A stretch of DNA of 64,000 bases from Phocaeicola plebeius (GTDB taxonomy: Bacteria; Bacteroidota; Bacteroidia; Bacteroidales; Bacteroidaceae). Position numbers and translations under genes: made by a program. Location: the NCBI RefSeq assembly GCF_003437535.1, contig NZ_QSQT01000003.1:62001-126000 (forward strand). Reading direction: 5' to 3'. The number at the start of each line of letters is the position of its first letter. The stretch's first letter is position 1. Positions 1-7,525 of this stretch are shown in pieces. Under the pieces are notes generated by a model. The model saw only the letters and a list, made by a program, of their open reading frames with translations. It searched no databases and was not told the origin of the DNA.

Positions 1-334
1 TCCGGGGGATGCCACAGTAACCGTATGTCACAGCCGGAGCAAGGATTTGGTGAAGGAATGTCAGGAAGCCGATATTCTGATAGCTGCCATGGGACAACCT
101 AACTTTGTGACAGCCGACATGGTGAAGGAAGGAGCTGTTGTGATTGATGTAGGTACCACACGTGTGCCCGATGCCACTAAAAAATCCGGTTTTAAATTGA
201 CGGGTGATGTGAAGTTTGACGAAGTAGCTCCGAAGTGCTCTTACATTACGCCGGTACCGGGTGGGGTAGGTCCTATGACCATTGTTTCATTGATGAAAAA
301 TACGCTGTTGGCTGGGAAAAAAGCAATATATTGA
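1..334 (+). CDS. folD: FolD, bifunctional methylenetetrahydrofolate dehydrogenase/cyclohydrolase (3' part)
   Basis: This is the C-terminal ~110 residues of FolD; the 5' part lies outside the window and the frame is open from base 2. FolD interconverts methylene-, methenyl- and formyl-tetrahydrofolate in the cytoplasm. Visible family signatures are the Rossmann segment [10 protein letters not shown] near the start, the [11 protein letters not shown] stretch, [10 protein letters not shown], and the C-terminal [18 protein letters not shown], which is diagnostic for the FolD NAD(P)-binding domain. The reading ends at TGA 332-334. It is followed by a Bacteroides-type promoter for the tRNA-His pair, so the two are probably separate transcripts. 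Confidence 0.95.
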   Translation, partial: PGDATVTVCHSRSKDLVKECQEADILIAAMGQPNFVTADMVKEGAVVIDVGTTRVPDATKKSGFKLTGDVKFDEVAPKCSYITPVPGGVGPMTIVSLMKNTLLAGKKAIY

Positions 335-362
335 GAAAATAGAAGATTTTTTTGAAGAAAAG

Positions 363-393
363 TTTGCAGATTCAGAAAAATCCTCTACCTTTG
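363..393 (+). promoter_or_regulatory. Bacteroides-type promoter for the tRNA-His pair
   Basis: A -33 box TTTG (363-366) is followed after 19 bases by a perfect -7 box TACCTTTG (386-393). This matches the Bacteroides sigma-ABfr consensus TTTG-N19-21-TAnnTTTG. Transcription would start about 7 bases downstream, roughly 20 bases before the first tRNA. Confidence 0.75.
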
Positions 394-420
394 CATCGCT
401 TTTGAGAAGGAAGCCAACAT

Positions 421-495
421 GGTGACTATAGTTCAGTTGGTTAGAGCGTCAGATTGTGGTTCTGAATGTCGTGGGTTCGAGTCCCACTAGTCACC
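421..495 (+). tRNA. tRNA-His (GTG), copy 1
   Basis: The cloverleaf is readable. Acceptor arms are GTGACTA (422-428) and TAGTCAC (488-494). The anticodon stem TCAGA/TCTGA encloses the loop TTGTGGT, with anticodon GTG at 456-458. The T arm is GTGGG/CCCAC around TTCGAGT. The extra G at -1 (421) faces C73 (495), the known identity element of tRNA-His. CCA is not encoded. Confidence 0.96.
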
Positions 496-527
496 CTTTC
501 TTTAAAAGCGATTTTTCATACCAACAT

Positions 528-602
528 GGTGACTATAGTTCAGTTGGTTAGAGCGTCAGATTGTGGTTCTGAATGTCGTGGGTTCGAGTCCCACTAGTCA
601 CC
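528..602 (+). tRNA. tRNA-His (GTG), copy 2
   Basis: This is an identical copy of the tRNA-His 107 bases upstream, with the same G-1/C73 pair and anticodon GTG (563-565). The identity extends beyond the tRNA: 414-496 and 521-603 match base for base, including the CCAACATG just before each gene. This indicates a recent tandem duplication or ongoing gene conversion. Both copies lie between one promoter and one terminator and are probably co-transcribed. Confidence 0.96.
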
Positions 603-617
603 CGTTTAAGAATTGAA

Positions 618-644
618 AGTCCTGCAGTTTTGCGGGACTTTTTT
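618..644 (+). terminator. Rho-independent terminator of the tRNA-His transcript
   Basis: An 8-bp stem AGTCCTGC/GCGGGACT (one G-T pair) with a 6-base loop is followed directly by a run of six to seven T. Confidence 0.85.
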
Positions 645-670
645 ATTTCTCTATGGTTTTGTTTGTATAC

Positions 671-709
671 AAAAAATGCGCTATCAGACCTTCACAGGCG
701 GATAGCGCA
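671..709 (-). terminator. Terminator of the glutamate dehydrogenase gene (minus strand)
   Basis: A perfect 9-bp inverted repeat TGCGCTATC (677-685)/GATAGCGCA (701-709) is followed on the minus strand by a TTTTTT run (676-671). It lies about 125 bases past the stop of the minus-strand gdh gene and faces the tRNA terminator. Confidence 0.75.
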
Positions 710-833
710 AGCTACAATACAAAATACAAATACAACTAAACGAGATTTTGTGCTAAAAATTAAAGCATTCAAAGATATGAATAAAAATTATCTTTTGTTC
801 ATGTTTGCTTTAAATTTTAATTATCCTTAATAT

Positions 834-2171
834 TCAGACTATTCCCTGAGCCATCATGGCGTGAGCCACTTTCATAAATCCGGCAATGTTTGCACCCTTC
901 ACATAATTGATGTATCCATCGCTTTCCTTACCGTATTTCACGCATTGTTCATGAATGTTGTGCATAATCAGATGAAGCTTTTCATCTACTTCCTGAGCAG
1001 TCCAGCTCAAATGCATGGCGTTCTGACTCATTTCAAGACCGGAAGTAGCTACACCACCTGCATTGACAGCCTTTCCAGGAGCATACATCATCTTATGTTC
1101 GATAAATGCGTCAATAGCCTCCGGTGTACATCCCATGTTGGAAATTTCTCCTACGCAGAGCACTTGGTTCTTGATCAGGTTCTGTGCATCCTCGCCGTTC
1201 AATTCGTTCTGGGTAGCACATGGCAGTGCGATGTCTACTTTTACTTCCCACGGACGACGTCCCGGTACGAAAGTAGAGCCAGGGAATTTTTCAGCGTATG
1301 GAGCCACGATATCGTTACCCGATGCACGCAGTTCGAGCATATAGTCAATCTTTTCTCCGCTGATACCTTCCGGGTCATAAATATAACCGTCCGGTCCGGA
1401 GATGGTAACTACCTTTGCTCCCAATTGAGTAGCTTTGGTGGCAGCTCCCCATGCCACATTACCGAATCCGGAGATGGCTACTGTCTTTCCTTTTATTTCG
1501 ATGCCCTTTTCGTCGAGCATGTGTTTTACGAAATACAAGCCGCCGAAGCCCGTAGCTTCCGGACGAATCAGTGAACCTCCGAATTCAAGTCCCTTGCCGG
1601 TAAATGTACCTGTAAATTCGCGGGTCAGTTTCTTGTACATGCCGAACATGTAACCTACTTCACGTCCGCCTACACCAATATCACCAGCCGGAACATCCAT
1701 ATCCGGTCCTAAATGACGCCACAATTCCAGCATGAAAGCCTGGCAGAAGCGCATGATTTCTGCATTGCTCTTGCCGCGTGGAGAGAAATCAGAACCACCT
1801 TTACCGCCACCCATCGGCAGGGTAGTCAAAGCATTCTTGAATGTCTGTTCAAATCCTAGGAATTTCAAGATAGACAAGTTCACGGAAGCGTGGAAGCGGA
1901 TACCTCCCTTGTACGGGCCAATGGCATTGTTGAACTGTACGCGGTAGCCTAAGTTTGTCTGCACTTCGCCTTTGTCGTCTACCCATGTCACACGGAATGT
2001 GAAAATACGGTCCGGATCTACCAGCCGTTCAATGATTTTTGCCTTTTCAAATTCGGGGTGTTGATTGTAAATATCTTCGATAGAAAGCAATACTTCCCTG
2101 ACTGCCTGAAGGTACTCAGATTCACCTGGATGCTTGGCTTCCAGTGATGACATGATTTTGTTAATGTCCAT
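834..2171 (-). CDS. gdh: Glutamate dehydrogenase, hexameric, NAD-type
   Basis: This 445-residue cytoplasmic enzyme interconverts glutamate with 2-oxoglutarate plus ammonia. The start is the ATG at 2171 (MDINKIMSSLEAKHPGE); an upstream in-frame extension runs into the promoter region and is unlikely. The substrate and catalytic region is intact: PMGGGKGGSDF with the catalytic lysine, then PAGDIGVGGREVGYMFGMYK. The Rossmann motif GFGNVAWGAA and the following SGPDGYIYDPEGI resemble clostridial NAD-dependent GDH. The paralogue at 57,285-58,619 carries GSGNVAQY and SDSDGYIYD, as in E. coli NADP-GDH. I therefore infer NAD(H) use here. The usually conserved (G/V)ANMP(T/S)TPEA segment reads EISNMGCTPEA. 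The gene is monocistronic, with its own promoter and terminator. Confidence 0.93.
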   Translation of the reverse strand: MDINKIMSSLEAKHPGESEYLQAVREVLLSIEDIYNQHPEFEKAKIIERLVDPDRIFTFRVTWVDDKGEVQTNLGYRVQFNNAIGPYKGGIRFHASVNLSILKFLGFEQTFKNALTTLPMGGGKGGSDFSPRGKSNAEIMRFCQAFMLELWRHLGPDMDVPAGDIGVGGREVGYMFGMYKKLTREFTGTFTGKGLEFGGSLIRPEATGFGGLYFVKHMLDEKGIEIKGKTVAISGFGNVAWGAATKATQLGAKVVTISGPDGYIYDPEGISGEKIDYMLELRASGNDIVAPYAEKFPGSTFVPGRRPWEVKVDIALPCATQNELNGEDAQNLIKNQVLCVGEISNMGCTPEAIDAFIEHKMMYAPGKAVNAGGVATSGLEMSQNAMHLSWTAQEVDEKLHLIMHNIHEQCVKYGKESDGYINYVKGANIAGFMKVAHAMMAQGIV

Positions 2172-2216
2172 AATCAAATAATTTAAGGTCTGACAAAATG
2201 AAATATTTTGTATATG

Positions 2217-2246
2217 CAAAGATAGGAAAATACCTGTATAGTCAAA
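2217..2246 (-). promoter_or_regulatory. Promoter of the NAD-type gdh gene
   Basis: On the minus strand, TTTG (2246-2243) is followed after 18 bases by a perfect -7 box TATCTTTG (2224-2217). The leader to the ATG at 2171 would be about 40 bases. Confidence 0.65.
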
Positions 2247-2313
2247 GAGTTTTACCCGAAAATTTGAGCGTTGGATTGAATTTTGTTAGTTTTTTATCAA
2301 CTCTCAAGAAAGA

Positions 2314-2345
2314 TTTGCAAAAATCGTGTGAAATTCCGAATTTTG
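2314..2345 (+). promoter_or_regulatory. Promoter of the receiver/PEP-binding gene
   Basis: TTTG (2314-2317) is followed after 20 bases by GAATTTTG (2338-2345), which is seven of eight bases of TAnnTTTG. It diverges from the gdh promoter in a 206-base intergenic region, so the two genes share control space. Confidence 0.5.
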
Positions 2346-2377
2346 TTTCTGTAATATAAGCTTTAAAAGAAGATACC

Positions 2378-5344
2378 ATGCTCACCAAACTAAGAATTAA
2401 ACTCCGTCAGCTGTATTTCAAGGATACGCAGTTTGCCAATCTGATGACAAAGCGTATATTCAACGTATTGTTGGTGGCCAACCCTTACGATGCGTTCATG
2501 CTGGAAGATGACGGTCGCATTGACGAAAAGATTTTCAATGAATATATGAACCTGAGTTTGCGCTATCCTCCTCGTTTCACGCAGGTCTCTACGGCAGAAG
2601 AAACCTGGGAACAGTTGCGCAACACCATGTTCGACCTGGTTATCTGTATGCCGGGCTCTGACAATAGCGATACCTTCGACATTGCCCGCGATATTAAAAA
2701 GGAATATCCGCATCTTCCGCTGGTGGTATTGACACCTTTCTCGCATGGCATCAAGGAACGAATGGAGCATGAAGACCTGAGCATCTTCGAGTATGTGTTC
2801 TGCTGGCTGGGAAACACCGATTTGCTGGTGTCCATCATCAAGCTGATAGAAGACAAGATGAACCTGGAGCATGATATTAAGGAAGTCGGCGTACAGATGA
2901 TCATGTTGGTGGAAGATTCCATCCGCTTCTATTCCTCCGTATTGCCCAACCTCTATAAGTTCGTTCTCCGCCAGAGCCAGGAGTTTGCTACGGAAGCTTT
3001 GAACGAGCACCAGCGTACCCTTCGTATGCGTGGACGCCCTAAAATCGTATTGGCCCGTTCCTATGAGGAAGCCACGGAACTATATAATAAGTATCAGAAT
3101 AACGTGCTCGGTATTATTTCCGATGCTCGTTTCCCTCACGATGGTGTCAACGACCCGCAGGCTGGTGTAACCCTGCTGCGTGAAGTCCGCAAACGCGATC
3201 CTTTTATTCCTCTTATTCTTCAGTCGGCTGAGGAAAGCAATCGCTGCTATGCTCCGGAGCTGGATGCCGTATTCATTGATAAGAACTCCAAGAAGATGAA
3301 TATCGACCTTCGTGAGGCGGTGTCAGACAACTTTGGCTTTGGTGACTTTATTTTCCGTGACCCTCATACCATGAAAGAAGTGGCCCGTATTCATAACCTG
3401 AAGGAGCTGCAGAATGTGATATTTGCCATCCCTGCCGAGTCTTTCCTTTATCATATCAGCCGCAATCATATTTCGCGCTGGCTGTATTCACGTGCCATCT
3501 TCCCGGTCGCTGAATTCTTGAAGCAGATTACGTGGGAATCTCTTCAGGATATTGATGCACACCGACAGATTATTTTCGAAGCCATCGTAAAATACCGCAA
3601 GATGAAGAATCAGGGAGTGGTAGCCGTGTTCCAGCGCGACCGCTTCGACCGTTATTCCAATTTTGCCCGTATCGGTGATGGTTCGTTGGGAGGAAAGGGA
3701 CGCGGTCTGGCTTTCATTGACAACATGGTAAAACGCCATACAGAGTTCGATGAGTTTGATAATGCGTCGGTCATGATTCCGAAAACCGTAGTCCTCTGTA
3801 CCGATATATTCGACGAGTTCATGGACTCCAACCAGTTGTACCAGATAGCCCTGAGCGATGCGGCCGACGACGTGATTCTTCGTGCCTTCCTTCGTGCCAA
3901 GTTGCCCGACCGGCTGGTAGAGGATTTCTTTGCTTTCTTCGATGCGGTGAAGGCACCGATTGCCATCCGTTCCTCCAGTCTGTTGGAAGACTCCCATTAC
4001 CAACCCTTTGCCGGAATCTATTCCACTTACATGATTCCCTATCTGGACGATAAGTACGAAATGCTCCGTATGTTAGGCGATGCCATCAAGGGAGTGTATG
4101 CTTCCGTATATTATAAGGATAGTAAAGCCTACATGCAGGCTACCAGCAACGTGATTGACCAGGAGAAAATGGCCGTCATCCTGCAGGAAGTGGTCGGCAC
4201 CCAGTATGGCGACCGCTATTATCCGGCCATTTCCGGAGTAGCCCGTTCCATTAACTATTATCCGATTAATGATGAACTGGCCGAAGAAGGAACTGTCAGT
4301 CTGGCTTTGGGATTAGGAAAATACATTGTAGACGGTGGATTGACTTTGCGCGTATGTCCGTACCATCCTACACAAGTACTTCAGACCAGCGAAATGGAAA
4401 TTGCCTTGCGTGAAACACAGACCCGTTTCTATGCCCTCGACTTAAAGAACTTAGGACAGAACTTCTCGCTCGATGACGGGTTCAACCTGTTGAAACTCCA
4501 TGTGAAAGACGCTGAAGCCGACGGAGCTTTGAACTTCATCGCTTCTACCTACGATCCGTACGACATGGTGATACGCGATGGTATTTATCCCGGCGGCCGC
4601 AAGCTGATAACCTTTGCCAACATCCTTCAGCACGATGTCTTCCCGCTGGCCCGCATCTTGCAGTTGGCACAGAAATACGGTCAGGGCGAAATGCGCCGTC
4701 CGGTAGAAATCGAGTTTGCCGTCAATTTTGATGCCCGTACAAAGAGTGGAATCTTCTATCTGTTGCAGATACGTCCGATGGTTGATGTAAAAGCCGGACT
4801 GGATGAAGACCTGAGCGTGATTCCCGATGAACGCTTGTTGCTCAAGAGTGAAAACTCATTGGGACATGGTGTGATGGACGATATACAGGATGTGATTTAT
4901 GTCAAGACAGAAGGCTATTCTGCATCCAATAACCAGTTGATATCTTACGACATTGAGAAACTCAACCGTCGTTTCCTCGATGAAGGGAAGCATTACATAT
5001 TGGTCGGCCCCGGACGCTGGGGAAGCAGTGATACGTGGTTGGGCATTCCGGTGAAATGGCCCAACATTTCGGCTGCCCGTATCATCGTGGAAGCCGGACT
5101 GACTAATTATCGGGTAGACCCCAGTCAGGGAACTCACTTCTTCCAAAATCTGACTTCTTTCGGGGTGGGATACTTTACCATCAATGCCTATATGAACGAT
5201 GGTATCTACAACCAGGCCTTGCTCGACAGCATGCCGGCGGTAGAAGAAACCAAATACCTGCGCTGGGTACGGTTTGAGAAACCTTTATCCGTCAAGATGG
5301 ACGGAAAGAAAAAGCTCGGTGTGGTAGAGCTGCCGGAAGACTGA
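2378..5344 (+). CDS. Two receiver-like domains fused to a pyruvate/PEP-binding (PPDK N-type) domain
   Basis: This 988-residue soluble protein is usually annotated as phosphoenolpyruvate synthase, but its architecture differs. Residues ~27-150 and ~172-320 look like response-regulator receiver folds: MIMLVEDS begins the second, and SDARFPHDG carries a likely acceptor aspartate. Residues ~430-800 match the ATP-grasp-like PPDK N-terminal domain: GDGSLGGKGRGLAF, then IAIRSSSLLEDSHYQPFAGI, then LLQIRPMV. I do not find the mobile phosphohistidine domain or the C-terminal PEP/pyruvate barrel of true PEP synthase. The C-terminal ~150 residues (YILVGPGRWGSSDTWLGI) are unassigned. A signalling or phosphotransfer role coupled to energy state is an inference. 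The gene is monocistronic, ending in a clear terminator. Confidence 0.85.
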   Translation: MLTKLRIKLRQLYFKDTQFANLMTKRIFNVLLVANPYDAFMLEDDGRIDEKIFNEYMNLSLRYPPRFTQVSTAEETWEQLRNTMFDLVICMPGSDNSDTFDIARDIKKEYPHLPLVVLTPFSHGIKERMEHEDLSIFEYVFCWLGNTDLLVSIIKLIEDKMNLEHDIKEVGVQMIMLVEDSIRFYSSVLPNLYKFVLRQSQEFATEALNEHQRTLRMRGRPKIVLARSYEEATELYNKYQNNVLGIISDARFPHDGVNDPQAGVTLLREVRKRDPFIPLILQSAEESNRCYAPELDAVFIDKNSKKMNIDLREAVSDNFGFGDFIFRDPHTMKEVARIHNLKELQNVIFAIPAESFLYHISRNHISRWLYSRAIFPVAEFLKQITWESLQDIDAHRQIIFEAIVKYRKMKNQGVVAVFQRDRFDRYSNFARIGDGSLGGKGRGLAFIDNMVKRHTEFDEFDNASVMIPKTVVLCTDIFDEFMDSNQLYQIALSDAADDVILRAFLRAKLPDRLVEDFFAFFDAVKAPIAIRSSSLLEDSHYQPFAGIYSTYMIPYLDDKYEMLRMLGDAIKGVYASVYYKDSKAYMQATSNVIDQEKMAVILQEVVGTQYGDRYYPAISGVARSINYYPINDELAEEGTVSLALGLGKYIVDGGLTLRVCPYHPTQVLQTSEMEIALRETQTRFYALDLKNLGQNFSLDDGFNLLKLHVKDAEADGALNFIASTYDPYDMVIRDGIYPGGRKLITFANILQHDVFPLARILQLAQKYGQGEMRRPVEIEFAVNFDARTKSGIFYLLQIRPMVDVKAGLDEDLSVIPDERLLLKSENSLGHGVMDDIQDVIYVKTEGYSASNNQLISYDIEKLNRRFLDEGKHYILVGPGRWGSSDTWLGIPVKWPNISAARIIVEAGLTNYRVDPSQGTHFFQNLTSFGVGYFTINAYMNDGIYNQALLDSMPAVEETKYLRWVRFEKPLSVKMDGKKKLGVVELPED

Positions 5345-5376
5345 CCGGTTTTAATCGAGAACTTATTTATTCACAG

Positions 5377-5424
5377 GGGCAAGCCTTGACTTGGAAAAGT
5401 CGGGACTTGCCCTAATTATTTTTA
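5377..5424 (+). terminator. Terminator downstream of the receiver/PEP-binding gene
   Basis: Nested stems GGGCAAG (5377-5383)/CTTGCCC (5406-5412) and GACTT/AAGTC with loop GGAA are followed by TAATTATTTTT. It ends just before the recombinase start codon and separates core DNA from the capsule region. Confidence 0.75.
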
Positions 5425-5429
5425 GCAAA

Positions 5430-6644
5430 ATGAAAAATGTTTCTATCAAATTGAAATTTAGGAGATCTGTGAATCCAGAAAAAGAAGGTTCATTGATTTA
5501 CCAATTGATTTACGAACGTAAGGTTTGTAGAATCACAAGTAAGTATAAAATTTTCAATCATGAATGGGATGAAGCTACAGGGCAAATACTTTTCTCCTCT
5601 TTAGATTCATCTCGTGACAGTCAGTTGGGCATGATTCGGTTCAATGTAGACTGGGAGTTACATCAACTTTGTAAAATTGTAGATACACTGGCTCTTTCAG
5701 GTCAGGAATGGACATTTTCTGATTTGACATCACATTTTAATTCGTTTATTGATAAGGATTCCAGTGTGTTTCATTTTATTCAGATGCAGATACAGCGTAA
5801 AAAACAGTTGGGTAAAGTCCGTTCCAGTGAAACCTATCAGGCTACCCTCAATAGTTTCATGTCTTTCCGTTGCGGAGTTGATTTGACTTTCGACATGATT
5901 GACTCCGAATTGATGGAACTCTATGAAGCTGAATTGCAGAACCGTGGACTGACCCGTAATACCAGTTCGTTCTATTTGCGCATACTGCGCACCAACTACA
6001 AGCTGGCTGTAGAAAAAGGGTTGACCCAGGATTGTCATCCTTTTAAGCGAGTGTATTGTGGTATAGATAAGACGGTAAAGAGAAGTTTGTCTTTTGCGAA
6101 AATCAAGCAGATCAAAGAACTGGATTTATCTTTGACCCCATCCTTGGATTTTGCCCGCGACATGTTTCTTTTCAGTTTCTGTACCCGAGGCATGTCATTT
6201 GTAGACATGGCTTATCTCAAAAAGAAAGATTTAAAGAATGGTTATCTTACTTATAGGCGGAAAAAAACCGGTCAGTTGCTGACCGTTGAATGGACTCGGC
6301 AGATGCAGGATATTATAGATAAGTACCCGATAAATCCTACCCAATACCTGCTTCCTTTAATTCTGCGTGAAGATGGTAGTGAGCGGCGCCAGTATCAGAA
6401 TCAGATGATGAAGATAAACAGGCATTTAAAAGATATAGCTTCTTTGATTAAATTACCTGTTTCTTTGTCTTTGTATTATAGCCGTCATAGCTGGGCAACT
6501 ATTGCGCGTGGGAAAGATATTCCATTATCCGTCATCAGTGAGGCATTGGGGCATGATTCTGAAATCACTACCCAAATTTACCTGGATTCCATAAAATCGG
6601 TGGAAGTTGATAAAGCGAATCGAAAAATCTTGAAAGATTTGTAA
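5430..6644 (+). CDS. Tyrosine site-specific recombinase (invertase/integrase family)
   Basis: This is a 404-residue protein from ATG 5430 (MKNVSIKLKFRRS); an upstream TTG lies inside the terminator and is not used. The N-terminal ~100 residues resemble the arm-binding domain of Bacteroidales integrases, followed by a SAM-like core-binding domain. Catalytic positions visible are Arg in FSFCTRGMSFVDMA, Lys in RRKKTGQLL, Arg-His in YYSRHSWATIA (the first His of HxxR is Tyr), His in EALGHDSEITT, and the nucleophile Tyr in QIYLDSI. Such genes next to capsule loci often invert promoters, so a role in phase variation of the downstream upxY/capsule transcript is plausible. No clean pair of long inverted repeats was found nearby. 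Confidence 0.9.
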   Translation: MKNVSIKLKFRRSVNPEKEGSLIYQLIYERKVCRITSKYKIFNHEWDEATGQILFSSLDSSRDSQLGMIRFNVDWELHQLCKIVDTLALSGQEWTFSDLTSHFNSFIDKDSSVFHFIQMQIQRKKQLGKVRSSETYQATLNSFMSFRCGVDLTFDMIDSELMELYEAELQNRGLTRNTSSFYLRILRTNYKLAVEKGLTQDCHPFKRVYCGIDKTVKRSLSFAKIKQIKELDLSLTPSLDFARDMFLFSFCTRGMSFVDMAYLKKKDLKNGYLTYRRKKTGQLLTVEWTRQMQDIIDKYPINPTQYLLPLILREDGSERRQYQNQMMKINRHLKDIASLIKLPVSLSLYYSRHSWATIARGKDIPLSVISEALGHDSEITTQIYLDSIKSVEVDKANRKILKDL

Positions 6645-6800
6645 GTCTTTAAGAAAAAGAATATCTCCTAAGATGAGATAAGTTGCGTTTAGGAATATCC
6701 AATTGTACTTATTAACAAAGTATTATATTGGAGAGATGTGAAGGGGAAATAGTAAAACTTTTGAGTATTAACTCTATAACTGCTTGCTTTTTAGTTACTT
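6645..6800 (+). promoter_or_regulatory. Leader/promoter region of the capsule operon with imperfect inverted repeats
   Basis: These 156 bases separate the recombinase from upxY. ATATCTCCTAA (6661-6671) and TTAGGAATAT (6689-6698) form an imperfect inverted repeat. TCCAAT near 6697 and ATTGGA near 6727 form another, around an inner ACTT/AAGT pair. No perfect TAnnTTTG box is seen in either orientation; AACTTTTG (~6757) is the nearest plus-strand match. UpxY proteins are known to act on the 5' leader of their own capsule operon, so this is a candidate recruitment and recombination region. Confidence 0.4.
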
Positions 6801-7436
6801 ATGATGGCCGGCAGGATTAGAGAATATGCCTTTTGTCGAACTATGGACAGCTTGCATAATAATCACCCAAACATGCAGGAAACGATGCAATCTGTAAAAG
6901 AAACAACAGAATTGCGTCAATGGTTCGTGATGCGTGATTTGAAAAGGGGAAATGCTAAACAGCCTGCCTATAAATTGCTCGGTGAATTAAAAATCAGATT
7001 TTTTACTCCGATGGTGTGGAAATTGAGAATTCGTCAGGGCAAACGTGTTCGCCAGCAGGTTCCTTTTATGCCCGATTTGTTATTCGTTTATGATTCCCGT
7101 AAAGTGCTCGATCCTCTTGTAGAACAAATCGCTACGTTGCAGTACCGTTTTATAAAAGGTGGCAACCGCCAGCCTATGACTGTAAGAAATGCAGATATGG
7201 AGCGTTTCATTAGGGCTGTCGACGCGATGAATAATCCTTGTTTTTATACTCCAGAAGAAATAAATCCGGATATGTTAGGAAAAAAGGTACGTATCGTGGG
7301 AGGCCTTTTGGATGGTTATGAGGGATGCTTGCAAAAAATGCAAGGCTCACGCATAAAACGTTTGTTTGTGGAACTTCCCAACCTTTTGACAGCGGCAGTG
7401 GAGGTTCAGCCTGAATTTATCCAAGTGTTAAGATGA
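6801..7436 (+). CDS. upxY: UpxY-type transcription antiterminator (NusG-like)
   Basis: This 211-residue NusG-family protein is expected to bind RNA polymerase and let it read through the long capsule operon. An N-terminal NGN-type domain begins near WFVMRDLKRGNAKQPAYKLL (residues ~40-140, with PFMPDLLFVY typical of the family). It is followed by a KOW motif around GKKVRIVGGLLDGYEG (residues ~165-195). The first ~35 residues are unusual, and a start at an internal Met (e.g. MQETMQSVKE) is possible. It is the first gene of the capsule locus. The usual partner UpxZ, an inhibitor of heterologous UpxY proteins, is not found; an ATPase gene occupies the next position. Confidence 0.9.
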   Translation: MMAGRIREYAFCRTMDSLHNNHPNMQETMQSVKETTELRQWFVMRDLKRGNAKQPAYKLLGELKIRFFTPMVWKLRIRQGKRVRQQVPFMPDLLFVYDSRKVLDPLVEQIATLQYRFIKGGNRQPMTVRNADMERFIRAVDAMNNPCFYTPEEINPDMLGKKVRIVGGLLDGYEGCLQKMQGSRIKRLFVELPNLLTAAVEVQPEFIQVLR

Positions 7437-7438
7437 AA

Positions 7439-7508
7439 AATTTTGCTCAATGAGAGAGCAAAATTGAGTGTGAAATTGCTCTTTTATTGAGCAAAAACGT
7501 TATCTTTG
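7439..7508 (+). promoter_or_regulatory. Nested GAGCAA half-site array and promoter ahead of the AAA ATPase
   Basis: Four copies of GAGCAA/TTGCTC alternate in orientation at 7443-7448, 7456-7461, 7476-7481 and 7489-7494, with centres 13, 20 and 13 bases apart. The first two form a perfect 10-bp stem, AATTTTGCTC/GAGCAAAATT. The outer pair also matches over 11 bases (TTTTGCTCAAT 7441-7451 and ATTGAGCAAAA 7486-7496). A perfect -7 box TATCTTTG (7501-7508) follows immediately, with TTG at 7476-7478 as a possible -33 element. The arrangement fits an operator overlapping the promoter, or an attenuator. Confidence 0.6.
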
Positions 7509-7525
7509 TAGAAAAAGAGAACACT

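Noticed and set aside
573..830. 85-codon frame starting inside the second tRNA-His
   Set aside because: It begins within a tRNA and runs through two terminators with low-complexity translation; not a gene.
861..1574. 237-codon open frame on the plus strand
   Set aside because: It lies entirely opposite the intact glutamate dehydrogenase gene and has no recognisable domain. It is a shadow of that gene's codon bias.
2378..5344. Functional phosphoenolpyruvate synthase
   Set aside because: Only the N-terminal ATP/pyruvate-binding type domain is visible. The phosphohistidine and PEP-binding domains are missing.
5430..6644. An integrated mobile element with att sites
   Set aside because: A recombinase is present, but no transfer, replication or second boundary genes are seen, and there is no clear direct repeat flanking the capsule locus. 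A local capsule-switch role is more likely.
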